Positions 28,336 to 38,782 of a DNA stretch of 64,000 nt are shown here, piece after piece (position 1 is the first letter of the stretch; each line of letters opens with the position of its first letter). Source of the stretch: Sporosarcina sp. ACRSL (GTDB lineage: Bacteria; Bacillota; Bacilli; Bacillales_A; Planococcaceae). The translations under genes were made by a program, and so were the position numbers. The notes below the pieces were generated by a model. It had not been told where the DNA came from and ran no database searches. It saw nothing but the letters and a program-made list of their open reading frames with translations. The stretch lies in contig NZ_JAKRNT010000006.1 of the NCBI RefSeq assembly GCF_022346605.1, forward strand, positions 1 through 64,000, read 5' to 3'.

Positions 28336-28419
28336 TTTACCACCTACTTGGCGCATTTTATCACCGACTCTTCACGGTTTATCACTGACTCTCGGACGTT
28401 TACCACCAACTCCCCCTTT
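28336..28419. repeat. Four tandem 21-bp iterons
   Basis: Units begin at 28336, 28357, 28378 and 28399, exactly 21 bases apart, with consensus TTTAYCACYNACTCNNNNNCG. They lie between ku and the shared terminator. Two are TTTATCAC and two TTTACCAC, so the units have diverged. Confidence 0.7.
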
Positions 28420-28428
28420 TCCGCATAC

Positions 28429-28462
28429 AAAAAGGCCATCCCTTCTTAGGAATGGCCTTTTT
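28429..28462. terminator. Bidirectional terminator between ku and tyrS
   Basis: AAAAAGGCCATCCC / GGAATGGCCTTTTT arms; serves converging ku and tyrS. Confidence 0.9.
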
Positions 28463-28465
28463 GCT

Positions 28466-29999
<1,534 letters not shown>

Positions 30000-30005
30000 A
30001 ACCTT

Positions 30006-30033
30006 ATTGTAGTCTAAATTTGCGCATTGTCAA
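30006..30033 (-). promoter_or_regulatory. Sigma-A promoter of the tyrS leader
   Basis: Minus-strand TTGACA, 16-base spacer, TACAAT. Transcription would begin about 30000, right where the T-box leader starts. Confidence 0.8.
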
Positions 30034-30094
30034 ACATTTTCTATTGATTTCCACGAAATGTGCTATAATAGGAAGGATTTTAGGGGGGATGAAC

Positions 30095-33000
30095 TTGAGC
30101 GAAAAACGTAAAAATAGGATCGATCTTATAGAGGAAAAATTTGAATCATTGAAGAGCAAAGGATGGGCAAAGGGAATTCGCATTACATCCGGAGTCATTT
30201 GGAATCTGTTTCTACTCTTCCTTGTCTTTGGGCTGACACTCGGCGTATTTGCCGCGTCGGTCGGTGCCGGATATTTCGCTTCACTTGTCGCGAAAGAACC
30301 GCTACGATCCAAAGAAGAGATGCGGGGCCATATCTTCAATTACGAAGAGACATCGGAAATTTATTTTGCCAATAATATTTATTTAGGTAAAGTCAGTGCA
30401 GATATTGAGCGGAAGGAAACAAAGCTAGACGATGTTTCCCCATTTGTCATCGACGCTGTCTTGGCAACGGAAGACGAATATTTCGAGACGCATAATGGAA
30501 TTGTTCCAAAAGCAATATTCCGGGGACTTTTTCAAGACGTGACGAATTCATCCAATCAAACGGGAGGTTCAACACTTACCCAACAGCTTATTAAAAACCA
30601 AATTTTGACGAATGAGGTTTCATATGAACGGAAAGCGAAAGAAATCCTCCTTGCTATGCGACTTGAACATTTCATGGATAAAGAGGAGATTCTCGAAGCA
30701 TACTTAAACATCATTCCATATGGCAGAAATGCGATGGGACAAAATATCGCGGGCATCGAAACGGCTGCAGAGGGAATATTCGGCGTGAAAGCCAAAGACC
30801 TTAATCTCCCGCAAGCGGCTTATATCGCGGGAATACCGCAAGCACCATTTGCCTACACTCCTTTCTTAAGCAACTATTATGGCGGAGGTTTGAAGAAGGA
30901 GGAAAATATTAAGCCTGGAATCGACAGGATGAAGACGGTTCTTTTCCGTATGAAGGAAACCGGCTATATTACGGATAAGCAATACGAAGAAGCGATCGCT
31001 TATGATATTACGAAGGATTTCCGTGAAAAGATGCGACGCGCAAATGAAAGGTATCCCTATTTGACGCAGGAAATTCAGGAAAGAACCATCCAGATTCTCG
31101 CTAAAATATTGGCTGAAAAAGACGGTCTCGATCCGGAACGGGTTGAGGAAGATAAAAAAGTCAAAGAAAAATATAGAATACTTGCGGAACGTGAGATGCG
31201 GACTGGTGGATATCGGATCTATTCGACTATCGAAAAAGATCTATATGACGAAATGGTGAAAGTAGGAAATGAATTCGAACATTACGGATTTACGTATACA
31301 AGGGAAGAGAAGGATTACAGTACTGGGGAAACCATTTTAAAGGATAACCCCGTTCAAGTTGGTGCAATCATGATTGAAAATAATACCGGAAGGATCCTTT
31401 CCTTCATCGGAGGACGAGATCACCAACTTATTAATACGAATTACGCTACGCAAACTCATCGGTCCAACGGCTCAGCGATGAAACCGCTTCTAGTCTATGC
31501 ACCCGCAATTGAGTATGGTGTTATCGGCGCAGGAAGCCCGGTCGTCGATGTTAAGTTTGAAATTCCAGATGGCTCTGGCACTTGGGCTCCTTCAAACTAT
31601 AATGCCAATGTGGAAAACGGAATCATTCCGGCAAGACAAGCTTTGGCTGAATCACTGAATCTACCGACTGCCAGATTGTATAAGGAGATTCTCGATAAAC
31701 GCCCTGCTCAATTTCTAGAGAAGATGAATTTTTCACAGTTGCACCCTGAAGACTATGTAAACCCGTCCACCTCATTCGGTGGAATGAAAATTGGCGTCAG
31801 CGTGGAAGAGAACACGAATGCATTCGCCACATTTGCAAACGGTGGGAAATTCATTCAATCGTATATGATCGAACGCATCGAGGACATGTCAGGCAACATC
31901 GTCTATCAACATGAAATCGAACCTGTCGATGTATTCAGCCCCGAAACAGCATATATCGTCACCGATATGCTACGGGACGTTTTGAAGCCCGGAGGAACAG
32001 GGCAACAGTTGCCTCGTTTCATGAATTTTAAAACTGATTTGGCCGCGAAGACAGGTACTACGAATGGATATGGAGATAGTTGGTTTGTCGGCTATAATCC
32101 TAATGTTTCAATGGGATTATGGTTCGGTTATTACGACCTATCACGGAAACTGTATACGCGTGGATCAGGTCAAATGCACCCTACTACACGTACATCGATG
32201 TTATTCGGCAGGCTGATGAACGCAGCAAACGAAGTGAGGCCAGACCTGGTCGGTGCAGAAAGCACCTTTAAGCAGCCTGAAGATGTAGTGTCTAAACCTT
32301 TCTGCGGCATTTCCGGATTGGCACCATCTGCCGAATGTACAGCGGCTGGACTCGTAAGATCAGACTTGTTCAATTCAAAAGTCATGCTTCCGACAGAACC
32401 GGACGACAGTATTATTTCTGCTTCGTATGTGTCAGTCAAAGGAAGTCGTTATTTGGCACTTCCGTCTACTCCGGCTGAATTCATCGTTTCGGGTGGAACA
32501 GGAGTAAGCCAAGATTTCATCGACCGAATGCTCGGACCTTGGGGCGGAGATGCATCGAAACTGTTTCCTTCCATGTCTGTCTATTCGTCAAATGTCGTGT
32601 CAGGGGCGGTCTTCCCTGCCGATGATGTAGCACCGGAAGGAGTTAGCGCCTCCCTTAACGGAACGTCATTGGTTTGGTCGGAATCGCCTTCCAACGACGT
32701 TATTGGCTATTACGTATACCGGAACAATGAACGGATTGCGACGATCATTGATGGATCCGCCCTTTCGCTTACTGTCGGCCCAGGAGAGTATTATGTAAGA
32801 GCAGTCGATATTACTGGACTCTTATCGGGAGGCTCCAATATCGTAAAAGTAGACACTCCAGATCCGCCGCCAACACAAACGCCGGATGACGAGAATACTT
32901 CACCAACAACACCGCCAGGAAATGAAGGAAATGGTGACGATAATGACAGCGGAAATAATGGGAATGGCAATGATGGTGGAACTAACGGTAACAGTGGAAA

Positions 33001-33112
33001 TGGTAATAGTGGCAACAACGGTAATGGCAACAGAGGCAATAACGGAAATAACGGAAATGGCAACAATGGAGGAGACAATAAACCTCCTTCAGATGATGAT
33101 GATGACGATTAA
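30095..33112 (+). CDS. Class A penicillin-binding protein (PBP1-type)
   Basis: A bifunctional peptidoglycan polymerase of about 1005 residues. One membrane segment follows a short cytoplasmic tail. The glycosyltransferase motif is EDEYFETHNG (from about residue 126); the transpeptidase has S460-AMK and KTGT at about 652. A C-terminal fibronectin-III-like domain (APEGVSASLNG onward) leads to an Asn/Gly-rich low-complexity tail ending in six aspartates. I prefer TTG 30095, spaced six bases from AGGGGGG; ATG 30089 abuts that site. TATAAT at 30064-30069 is a likely -10. It is divergent from tyrS and ends at a terminator shared with acsA. Confidence 0.92.
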   Translation: MSEKRKNRIDLIEEKFESLKSKGWAKGIRITSGVIWNLFLLFLVFGLTLGVFAASVGAGYFASLVAKEPLRSKEEMRGHIFNYEETSEIYFANNIYLGKVSADIERKETKLDDVSPFVIDAVLATEDEYFETHNGIVPKAIFRGLFQDVTNSSNQTGGSTLTQQLIKNQILTNEVSYERKAKEILLAMRLEHFMDKEEILEAYLNIIPYGRNAMGQNIAGIETAAEGIFGVKAKDLNLPQAAYIAGIPQAPFAYTPFLSNYYGGGLKKEENIKPGIDRMKTVLFRMKETGYITDKQYEEAIAYDITKDFREKMRRANERYPYLTQEIQERTIQILAKILAEKDGLDPERVEEDKKVKEKYRILAEREMRTGGYRIYSTIEKDLYDEMVKVGNEFEHYGFTYTREEKDYSTGETILKDNPVQVGAIMIENNTGRILSFIGGRDHQLINTNYATQTHRSNGSAMKPLLVYAPAIEYGVIGAGSPVVDVKFEIPDGSGTWAPSNYNANVENGIIPARQALAESLNLPTARLYKEILDKRPAQFLEKMNFSQLHPEDYVNPSTSFGGMKIGVSVEENTNAFATFANGGKFIQSYMIERIEDMSGNIVYQHEIEPVDVFSPETAYIVTDMLRDVLKPGGTGQQLPRFMNFKTDLAAKTGTTNGYGDSWFVGYNPNVSMGLWFGYYDLSRKLYTRGSGQMHPTTRTSMLFGRLMNAANEVRPDLVGAESTFKQPEDVVSKPFCGISGLAPSAECTAAGLVRSDLFNSKVMLPTEPDDSIISASYVSVKGSRYLALPSTPAEFIVSGGTGVSQDFIDRMLGPWGGDASKLFPSMSVYSSNVVSGAVFPADDVAPEGVSASLNGTSLVWSESPSNDVIGYYVYRNNERIATIIDGSALSLTVGPGEYYVRAVDITGLLSGGSNIVKVDTPDPPPTQTPDDENTSPTTPPGNEGNGDDNDSGNNGNGNDGGTNGNSGNGNSGNNGNGNRGNNGNNGNGNNGGDNKPPSDDDDDD

Positions 33113-33123
33113 GACGTATAGAT

Positions 33124-33155
33124 AAAAGGGACTCCCAAATGAGGAGTCCCTTTTC
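33124..33155. terminator. Bidirectional terminator between the PBP gene and acsA
   Basis: AAAAGGGACTCC / GGAGTCCCTTTT arms. Confidence 0.9.
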
Positions 33156-34874
33156 TTAATCTTCCATTGTCGATAAATCGCCTGTCGGCAAGTTCAATTC
33201 CCACGCTTTCAACACACGGCGCATGATTTTACCGCTTCTTGTCTTCGGAAGCTTGTCCTTGAACTCAATTTCCCTAGGCGCTGCATGGGCAGCAAGTTCC
33301 TTCTTCACGAATTGTTTAATGTCTTCCTCCAATTCTTTAGAAGGCTCATATCCTTCATGGAGCGCGACAAAAGCTTTAATGATTTCGCCCCGTACCGGGT
33401 CGGGTTTTCCAATGACTCCCGCCTCCACAATCGCAGGGTGTTCGAGCAACTTGCTTTCCACTTCAAATGGCCCAACTCGCTCGCCGCTTGTCATAATAAC
33501 ATCATCGACGCGTCCTTGGAAGAAGAAATAGCCGTCTTCATCCATATAAGCGGAATCTCCGGAAACATACCATTCATCATTTAAAAAATACGAATCATAT
33601 TTCTCGGGGTTATTCCAAATTTTCCGCATCATTGCGGGCCAGCCTTTTCTAATCGCCAAGTTGCCCATCCGGTTCGGTGGCAATACTTGCCCGCGATCAT
33701 CGACGATTGCCGCTTCAATGCCTGGAACAGCTTTACCCATAGAGCCCAGCTTAATTGGCAATGATGCGAAGTTGCAGATCGTTTGTGCACCTGTTTCTGT
33801 CATCCACCAAGTGTCGTGAATTCGCAGTTTAAAGACTTCCATCCCCCAACGGATGACTTCCGGATTCAACGGTTCTCCGACTGACAGAATATGGCGCAAG
33901 GATGATAGATCGTATTTCTCCAATGGCCCCGCACCAGCTCCCATCAACATCCGGAACGCTGTCGGTGCACTGTACCATACCGTTACACCATACTCTTGAA
34001 TCGCTTCATACCAGCTATCTGTCGAAAACCTTCCTCCGACTATAAGCGATGTTGCACCTGCAAGCATTGGTCCGAAAATCCCATATGCCGTCCCTGTTAC
34101 CCAACCAGGGTCCGCGGTGCACCAAAAAATGTCTTCATCCCTCAAATCCAATACCCAGCGTGCCGTTTGCAATTGCTGAACCATAGCTTCTTGTACATGT
34201 AAAACGCCCTTCGGTTTCCCGGTGGAGCCTGACGTATAATGAAGCAGTGTCGGAGACTCCCGATCGAGCCATTCTACTTGGAAATACGGCGATGCATTCT
34301 TTACGTGTTTCTTGAAATCTATATATGTTTTATCTTCTTTTATATTTTCACCAACTAAAAAGATTGTCTCTAAGTGTGGTAATTTGTCGACAGGAACTCG
34401 TTCCAATAATTCCGGAGTCGTTACGATCGCTTTCGCCTCACTGTCGGAAAGTCTGTCAAAAACGGCGCCTTCCATGAACGCTTCAAATAGCGGCCCGACG
34501 ATTGTCCCCATTTTCAATGCGCCGAGTATCGCGAAGTACAATTCAGGAGAACGAGGCATGAAAATGAATATACGATCCCCTTTTTCCAATGTTGAGTTGT
34601 TTGTTAAAACGTTCGCGGCTTTATTCGACATTCTTTTCATTTCATTATACGTATACGCTTCTTTGCGATTCGCATCTTTGTAAAACAGAGCCACTTTATT
34701 TTTCCGATAGGAATTCGCATGACGATCTACAGCCTCGTGTGCGATGTTGATAAGCCCGGTCTCATGCCAGCTGAATTCCTTCTCTGCGTCAGACCATGTA
34801 AAATCCTTCGCTGTTTGGTCATAATCCTGTAAATGATAATCCCCCTGCATTACAGGCAAAATGTTATTCTCCAT
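33156..34874 (-). CDS. acsA: Acetyl-CoA synthetase AcsA
   Basis: A 572-residue AMP-forming acetate:CoA ligase. P-loop YTSGSTGKPKG, the WWMTETG substrate motif and the C-terminal PKTRSGKIMRR carrying the regulatory lysine are all present; acetylation of that lysine by AcuA inactivates the enzyme in B. subtilis. I chose ATG 34874, which gives exactly the Bacillus length and follows AAAGGGTGA; an earlier start adds eight residues. It is divergent from acuABC, the genes that modify it. I looked for a CcpA cre site between them and saw none that is convincing. Confidence 0.95.
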   Translation of the reverse strand: MENNILPVMQGDYHLQDYDQTAKDFTWSDAEKEFSWHETGLINIAHEAVDRHANSYRKNKVALFYKDANRKEAYTYNEMKRMSNKAANVLTNNSTLEKGDRIFIFMPRSPELYFAILGALKMGTIVGPLFEAFMEGAVFDRLSDSEAKAIVTTPELLERVPVDKLPHLETIFLVGENIKEDKTYIDFKKHVKNASPYFQVEWLDRESPTLLHYTSGSTGKPKGVLHVQEAMVQQLQTARWVLDLRDEDIFWCTADPGWVTGTAYGIFGPMLAGATSLIVGGRFSTDSWYEAIQEYGVTVWYSAPTAFRMLMGAGAGPLEKYDLSSLRHILSVGEPLNPEVIRWGMEVFKLRIHDTWWMTETGAQTICNFASLPIKLGSMGKAVPGIEAAIVDDRGQVLPPNRMGNLAIRKGWPAMMRKIWNNPEKYDSYFLNDEWYVSGDSAYMDEDGYFFFQGRVDDVIMTSGERVGPFEVESKLLEHPAIVEAGVIGKPDPVRGEIIKAFVALHEGYEPSKELEEDIKQFVKKELAAHAAPREIEFKDKLPKTRSGKIMRRVLKAWELNLPTGDLSTMED

Positions 34875-35053
34875 TCCTATCACCCTTTCGTGAAACATTT
34901 ATCTTTCTTATTCTACATTATTTATTCTGTATTTGCTAATAAATTAATATCTTTAGTATTATTGATTAATTCGTCACGAAGAAGTTATTAGTCTCGTAGA
35001 TAATTGTTGTATACTGATAATAAGGTCAATTTACTAGTAGGACGGTGATAAGA

Positions 35054-35686
35054 TTGGAACATCGGAAGACGTATAATGCGATGGAAGTCAAACATAAAAA
35101 CGGCGACCTCGTAATTGAAGGCCCTATTTCGGGCAGCGAATTGGCAAAACTTGAATTCCATGAAGATTTGGTCGCTTTCAGACCACCCGAACAACAGCGC
35201 AAGGCGCTAATCGAAATTGCAGATCTTCCGGAAGGAAGAATACTCATCGCCCGCCACATGAATGAAATCGTCGGGTATGTGACTTACTTGTATCCCGATC
35301 CACTGGAAAGATGGTCAAAAGGAAAGATGGAAAATCTTATCGAGCTTGGAGCTATCGAAGTAATCCCGAAGTTCAGAAGCGGCGGAGTCGGAAAGGCATT
35401 GCTTGAAGTGTCAATGATGGACGATGCAATGGAAGATTATATTATTCTCACGACAGAGTATTATTGGCATTGGGATTTGAAAGGGACTAAACTGAACGTG
35501 TGGGAGTACCGAAAAGTGATGGAAAAGATGATGAATGCAGGTGGGTTAGAATATTACGCTACAGACGATCCGGAAATCAGTTCACATCCCGCAAACTGTC
35601 TCATGGCGAGGATCGGGAAGAGAGTGGATCAGGAATCGATCGAACAGTTCGATCACCTTCGCTTCATGAACAGGTTCATGTATTGA
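35054..35686 (+). CDS. acuA: Protein acetyltransferase AcuA
   Basis: A 210-residue GNAT-fold enzyme that acetylates and inactivates AcsA. The LDIP-like block IVGYVTYLYPDPLERW, the acetyl-CoA loop FRSGGVGKALLEVSMMDD and the C-terminal SSHPANCLMARIGKRV segment match the Bacillus protein closely. The start is TTG 35054, where the reading (M)EHRKTYN agrees with the family and a GGACGGTGA site is upstream. It is the first gene of acuABC; acuB begins 15 bases later. Confidence 0.93.
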   Translation: MEHRKTYNAMEVKHKNGDLVIEGPISGSELAKLEFHEDLVAFRPPEQQRKALIEIADLPEGRILIARHMNEIVGYVTYLYPDPLERWSKGKMENLIELGAIEVIPKFRSGGVGKALLEVSMMDDAMEDYIILTTEYYWHWDLKGTKLNVWEYRKVMEKMMNAGGLEYYATDDPEISSHPANCLMARIGKRVDQESIEQFDHLRFMNRFMY

Positions 35687-35701
35687 TAGGAGGTTTTAGA
35701 A

Positions 35702-36349
35702 ATGCTGATTGAAGAGATTATGAAAAGGAAGGTAATCACCCTTTCACCGGAGCATACGGTGAACGACGCCTTGACGGTTATGCAGGAGAATAAAATCCGA
35801 CATCTCCCAATTGTTTCGGAGCGTGAGGGGCTCGTTGGAATTGTAACTGATCGGGACTTAAAAGAAGCGGTTCCTTCCCTGTATTCGAAGTCATGTGATG
35901 TAACCGTTTACAATATACCACTATCTGAAATTATGACAAAAGACCCTATCACAGGTCATCCAATGGATTTTGTCGAAGAGGCAGCGGTCATTTTTTATGA
36001 CAACCATATCGGTTGTCTACCGATCCTCTCCAATTGCAATCTTGTTGGCATTATTACAGAGACGGACTTACTGTATAAATATATTGAATTGACTGGGGTT
36101 CACCAACCGGGCTCACAAATCGAAGTCCGTGTGCCGAATATTCCAGGCATCCTCTTTGAAGTGTCCAAAGTGTTCCATGAACATAAAATAAACGTGCTAA
36201 GTGTTCTTGTGTATCCAGATAAGGAAAACGAAAACAATAAAATTCTAGTCATTCGCATTAAGACAATGAATCCGCTCCAAGTGATAGATGGGTTACGAAA
36301 CAACGGATTTGAAGTCTTATGGCCGAATGTTCCGGGCATCGACCAATGA
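35702..36349 (+). CDS. acuB: AcuB, CBS-ACT domain protein
   Basis: A 215-residue protein with two CBS domains (about 1-60 with HLPIVSEREGLVGIVTDRDL, and 75-135 with GCLPILSNCNLVGIITETDL) and a C-terminal ACT domain (VRVPNIPGILFEVSKVF onward). CBS pairs bind adenine nucleotides; the precise role in acetoin/acetate regulation is unknown. The gene has an AGGAGG site and overlaps acuC by four bases (ATGA), so translation is coupled. Confidence 0.93.
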   Translation: MLIEEIMKRKVITLSPEHTVNDALTVMQENKIRHLPIVSEREGLVGIVTDRDLKEAVPSLYSKSCDVTVYNIPLSEIMTKDPITGHPMDFVEEAAVIFYDNHIGCLPILSNCNLVGIITETDLLYKYIELTGVHQPGSQIEVRVPNIPGILFEVSKVFHEHKINVLSVLVYPDKENENNKILVIRIKTMNPLQVIDGLRNNGFEVLWPNVPGIDQ

Positions 36350-37503
36350 AAAAGGACGCCGTATTCGTTTTTTCAGAAGAACAGCTTGGCTATTCATTTT
36401 CGGACACCCACCCATTCAATCAAAAGCGGATCGTACTTACATTGGATCTGTTGAAAAAAAGCAACGCTATAACCGATAAAGATATTGTCAAACCTAGAAC
36501 TGCGACTGACGAAGAATTGCTATTAGTTCATGAGCCAAAATTCATTGACATTGTCAAGAAGGCAGGCAAGGGACTAATCAGTGAAAATATAGGGTCTGTA
36601 TACGGGATTGGAACAGATGATACCCCTATTTTTCCAAACATGCACGAAGCGAGTGCCATGCTTGTCGGAGGAACGTTGACTGCTGTCGACGAAGTGATGG
36701 AAGGAAGATCGAAATATGCTTTGAACTTAGGCGGAGGTCTCCATCATGGATTCCAAGGAAAAGCATCTGGGTTTTGTGTGTATAACGATAGCTCGGTCGC
36801 CATTAAGTATATCCAGAAAAAATATGGCGCACGTGTACTTTATGTCGACACGGACGCGCATCATGGCGACGGGGTACAATGGACATTTTATGATGATCCG
36901 AATGTCTGTACTCTTTCCATTCACGAAACTGGAAGATATCTTTTTCCCGGGACAGGGGCCATAACCGAACGCGGAAACGGCGAAGGATATGGAACTTCTT
37001 TCAACTTCCCCATTGATGCGTTTACGGAGGATGAGTCGTTTCTCCATATTTACAAGACTGCCATCGAAGAGGTTGCCGCGTTTTTCAAGCCTGACGTCAT
37101 TTTAACGCAAAACGGGGCAGATGCTCATTATTTTGACCCCCTTACCCATTTGTACGGAACAATGAAGATATACGAACAAATTCCTCGCATCGCCCGTGAG
37201 ATTGCTGAGCGCTATTGCGAAGGACGCTGGATTGCCGTCGGCGGTGGTGGGTATGATATATGGCGTGTCGTACCGAGGGCTTGGTCTCATATATGGCTCG
37301 CCATGAAGCAATTTCCGATACCTTCCGGCAGGTTGCCGGATGAATGGCTGACTGCTTGGCATAGCACTTCTCCCGTACCTTTCATCGAAACGTGGGAAGA
37401 CCCGAACCCTTTATACGAACCGATTCCACGTAAAGCGGAAATAACCGAAAAAAATGCAAAAATGCTCGAACGCGCTTTACATATCGTTCGAAATCAGCAT
37501 TAG
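36346..37503 (+). CDS. acuC: Protein deacetylase AcuC
   Basis: A 385-residue zinc-dependent deacetylase of the class I/II histone deacetylase fold that reactivates acetylated AcsA. Metal and active-site segments are clear: LGGGLHHGF, YVDTDAHHGDGVQW, TQNGADAH and AVGGGGYD. The true start is ATG 36346, overlapping the acuB stop; the open frame reaches further upstream only because acuB is in another frame. It ends the acuABC operon at a terminator shared with ccpA. Confidence 0.95.
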   Translation: MKKDAVFVFSEEQLGYSFSDTHPFNQKRIVLTLDLLKKSNAITDKDIVKPRTATDEELLLVHEPKFIDIVKKAGKGLISENIGSVYGIGTDDTPIFPNMHEASAMLVGGTLTAVDEVMEGRSKYALNLGGGLHHGFQGKASGFCVYNDSSVAIKYIQKKYGARVLYVDTDAHHGDGVQWTFYDDPNVCTLSIHETGRYLFPGTGAITERGNGEGYGTSFNFPIDAFTEDESFLHIYKTAIEEVAAFFKPDVILTQNGADAHYFDPLTHLYGTMKIYEQIPRIAREIAERYCEGRWIAVGGGGYDIWRVVPRAWSHIWLAMKQFPIPSGRLPDEWLTAWHSTSPVPFIETWEDPNPLYEPIPRKAEITEKNAKMLERALHIVRNQH

Positions 37504-37542
37504 AAAAAGCTGTCCCGGTAGTTCGTCCGGAACAGCTTTTTT
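37502..37542. terminator. Bidirectional terminator between acuC and ccpA
   Basis: AAAAAGCTGTCCCGG / CCGGAACAGCTTTTTT arms; overlaps the ccpA stop region. Confidence 0.9.
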
Positions 37543-38542
37543 ATTTCGTCGACTGGCGTTCTTCCTTTCGGTAAGGAAGGACTACATTCGTTTCTTCTAC
37601 TTCTTCGCCGTTCATTAACTTTGTCAACAACCGCATGGAAACCGCGCCCAATTCATATAGCGGGACGATGATTGCAGTCAATTGCGGCCTTACTGCACGC
37701 GACAGCAACGTATGCTGGAAGCAGATCAATTCGAAATCATCAGGAACTGAATAGCCGTCATCCCTTATCCCATTTAAGACAGCTACTGCAATTTCATCGT
37801 TGCCTGCAAAAATAGCAGTTGGTTTCTCTTTTAGATCACGTATGCTGCTGTTCCACTTTTCATAAGCGTCATCATACGTATTATCCGTTTCGATGAAATA
37901 CTCCTCTACAATAGGAAGACCTGCTTCCTGTAGTGCCTTCTCATATCCGACCTTTTTGCATAGCCGATTGATGTCCCGAGACATCGGACCGCTAATGTGA
38001 GCGATACGTTCGTGTCCATTTTCAATCAATTTCTTCACTGCTACATAGGCAGCTTCCTCGTGGTCAATATTGACAGTAGGCAAGTCCGTTTCCGATCCTA
38101 ATGTACCTGCCAAAACGATGGGTACATTCGCGGTCGCCATTGCTGATTTGATCTCCTCCGACAGAGAATCGCTCATGAAAATGAGTCCATCAACTTGCTT
38201 CCCAAGATGATCTTCAAGCAGTTCGACTTCTCTTGTCGGACGCTTATCAGAATTGGATAGGATAATATTGTATTCGTACATCGTCGCTACATCTGCAATT
38301 CCACGGGAAAGTTCCGCATAATAACTTTTTGAAATGTCCGGAACGATGACACCAACTGTTGTCGTTTTTTTACTTGCAAGCCCTCTCGCCACAGCATTCG
38401 GACGATAGCCGAGACGCTCGATGCATTCGAGAACCTTCTTACGTGTTGCTGGTTTTACATTCTGATTTCCGTTCACTACACGGGAAACCGTGGCCATGGA
38501 AACATTTGCTTCCCTTGCCACATCATAAATAGTTACTGCCAT
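37541..38542 (-). CDS. ccpA: Catabolite control protein A
   Basis: A 333-residue LacI-family regulator of carbon catabolite control that binds cre sites with HPr-Ser-P. The N-terminal helix-turn-helix (TIYDVAREANVSMATVSRVV) and hinge (GLASKKTTTVGVIVPD) are canonical; the periplasmic-binding-like core fills the rest. I chose ATG 38542 with AAGGAGATT upstream. Gene order acsA-acu-ccpA-aroA is as in B. subtilis. Its promoter is embedded in the terminator of the upstream aroA gene. Confidence 0.96.
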   Translation of the reverse strand: MAVTIYDVAREANVSMATVSRVVNGNQNVKPATRKKVLECIERLGYRPNAVARGLASKKTTTVGVIVPDISKSYYAELSRGIADVATMYEYNIILSNSDKRPTREVELLEDHLGKQVDGLIFMSDSLSEEIKSAMATANVPIVLAGTLGSETDLPTVNIDHEEAAYVAVKKLIENGHERIAHISGPMSRDINRLCKKVGYEKALQEAGLPIVEEYFIETDNTYDDAYEKWNSSIRDLKEKPTAIFAGNDEIAVAVLNGIRDDGYSVPDDFELICFQHTLLSRAVRPQLTAIIVPLYELGAVSMRLLTKLMNGEEVEETNVVLPYRKEERQSTK

Positions 38543-38583
38543 TGATGAATCTCCTTCCCATCTGTCTGCTTTCACTTACTTTC

Positions 38584-38612
38584 ATTATAAACAAAACACC
38601 GGAACCTTGTAA
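38584..38612 (-). promoter_or_regulatory. Sigma-A promoter of ccpA
   Basis: Minus-strand TTACAA (38612-38607), 17-base spacer, TATAAT (38589-38584). The -35 lies in the loop of the aroA terminator hairpin. Confidence 0.7.
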
Positions 38613-38622
38613 GGTCCGGCGC
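38593..38622 (-). terminator. aroA terminator
   Basis: CCGGACCTT / AAGGTTCCGG arms followed on the minus strand by GTGTTTTGTTT. It is about 155 bases after the aroA stop because a repeat element intervenes. Confidence 0.75.
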
Positions 38623-38655
38623 TTGTAAAGAATAATTCAGATGTGACGACCAATC

Positions 38656-38782
38656 AATTACGCCTTGGCGTAATTGCGTCCGGATTTTTATCGAGCTTGC
38701 TCGATAAACTCCCCTAAAAATCCGTGACATCCGCCGGAGGCGTCTAACTTAATCCGGCCCGGCCGGGCTGGATTAAGTTAGA
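38656..38782. repeat. Multi-hairpin intergenic element overlapping the aroA stop
   Basis: Four nested or adjacent perfect stems: AATTACGCC/GGCGTAATT (38656-38675); an outer CGGATTTTTA/TAAAAATCCG (38681-38724) enclosing TATCGAGC/GCTCGATA (38689-38706); and a 13-base stem TCTAACTTAATCC/GGATTAAGTTAGA (38743-38782) with a GC-only loop. The last stem contains the aroA stop codon. From memory such elements recur in Planococcaceae and Bacillus intergenic DNA. Confidence 0.8.

Noticed and set aside
32791..33125. Proline/leucine-rich and Thr/Met-rich frames at the end of the PBP gene
   Set aside because: They are alternate readings of the Asn/Gly-rich tail of the penicillin-binding protein.
34875..35053. 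Possible CcpA cre site between acsA and acuA
   Set aside because: The only palindrome (TTCGTCACGAA near 34973) does not fit the cre consensus; no other candidate has the central CG with conserved flanks.
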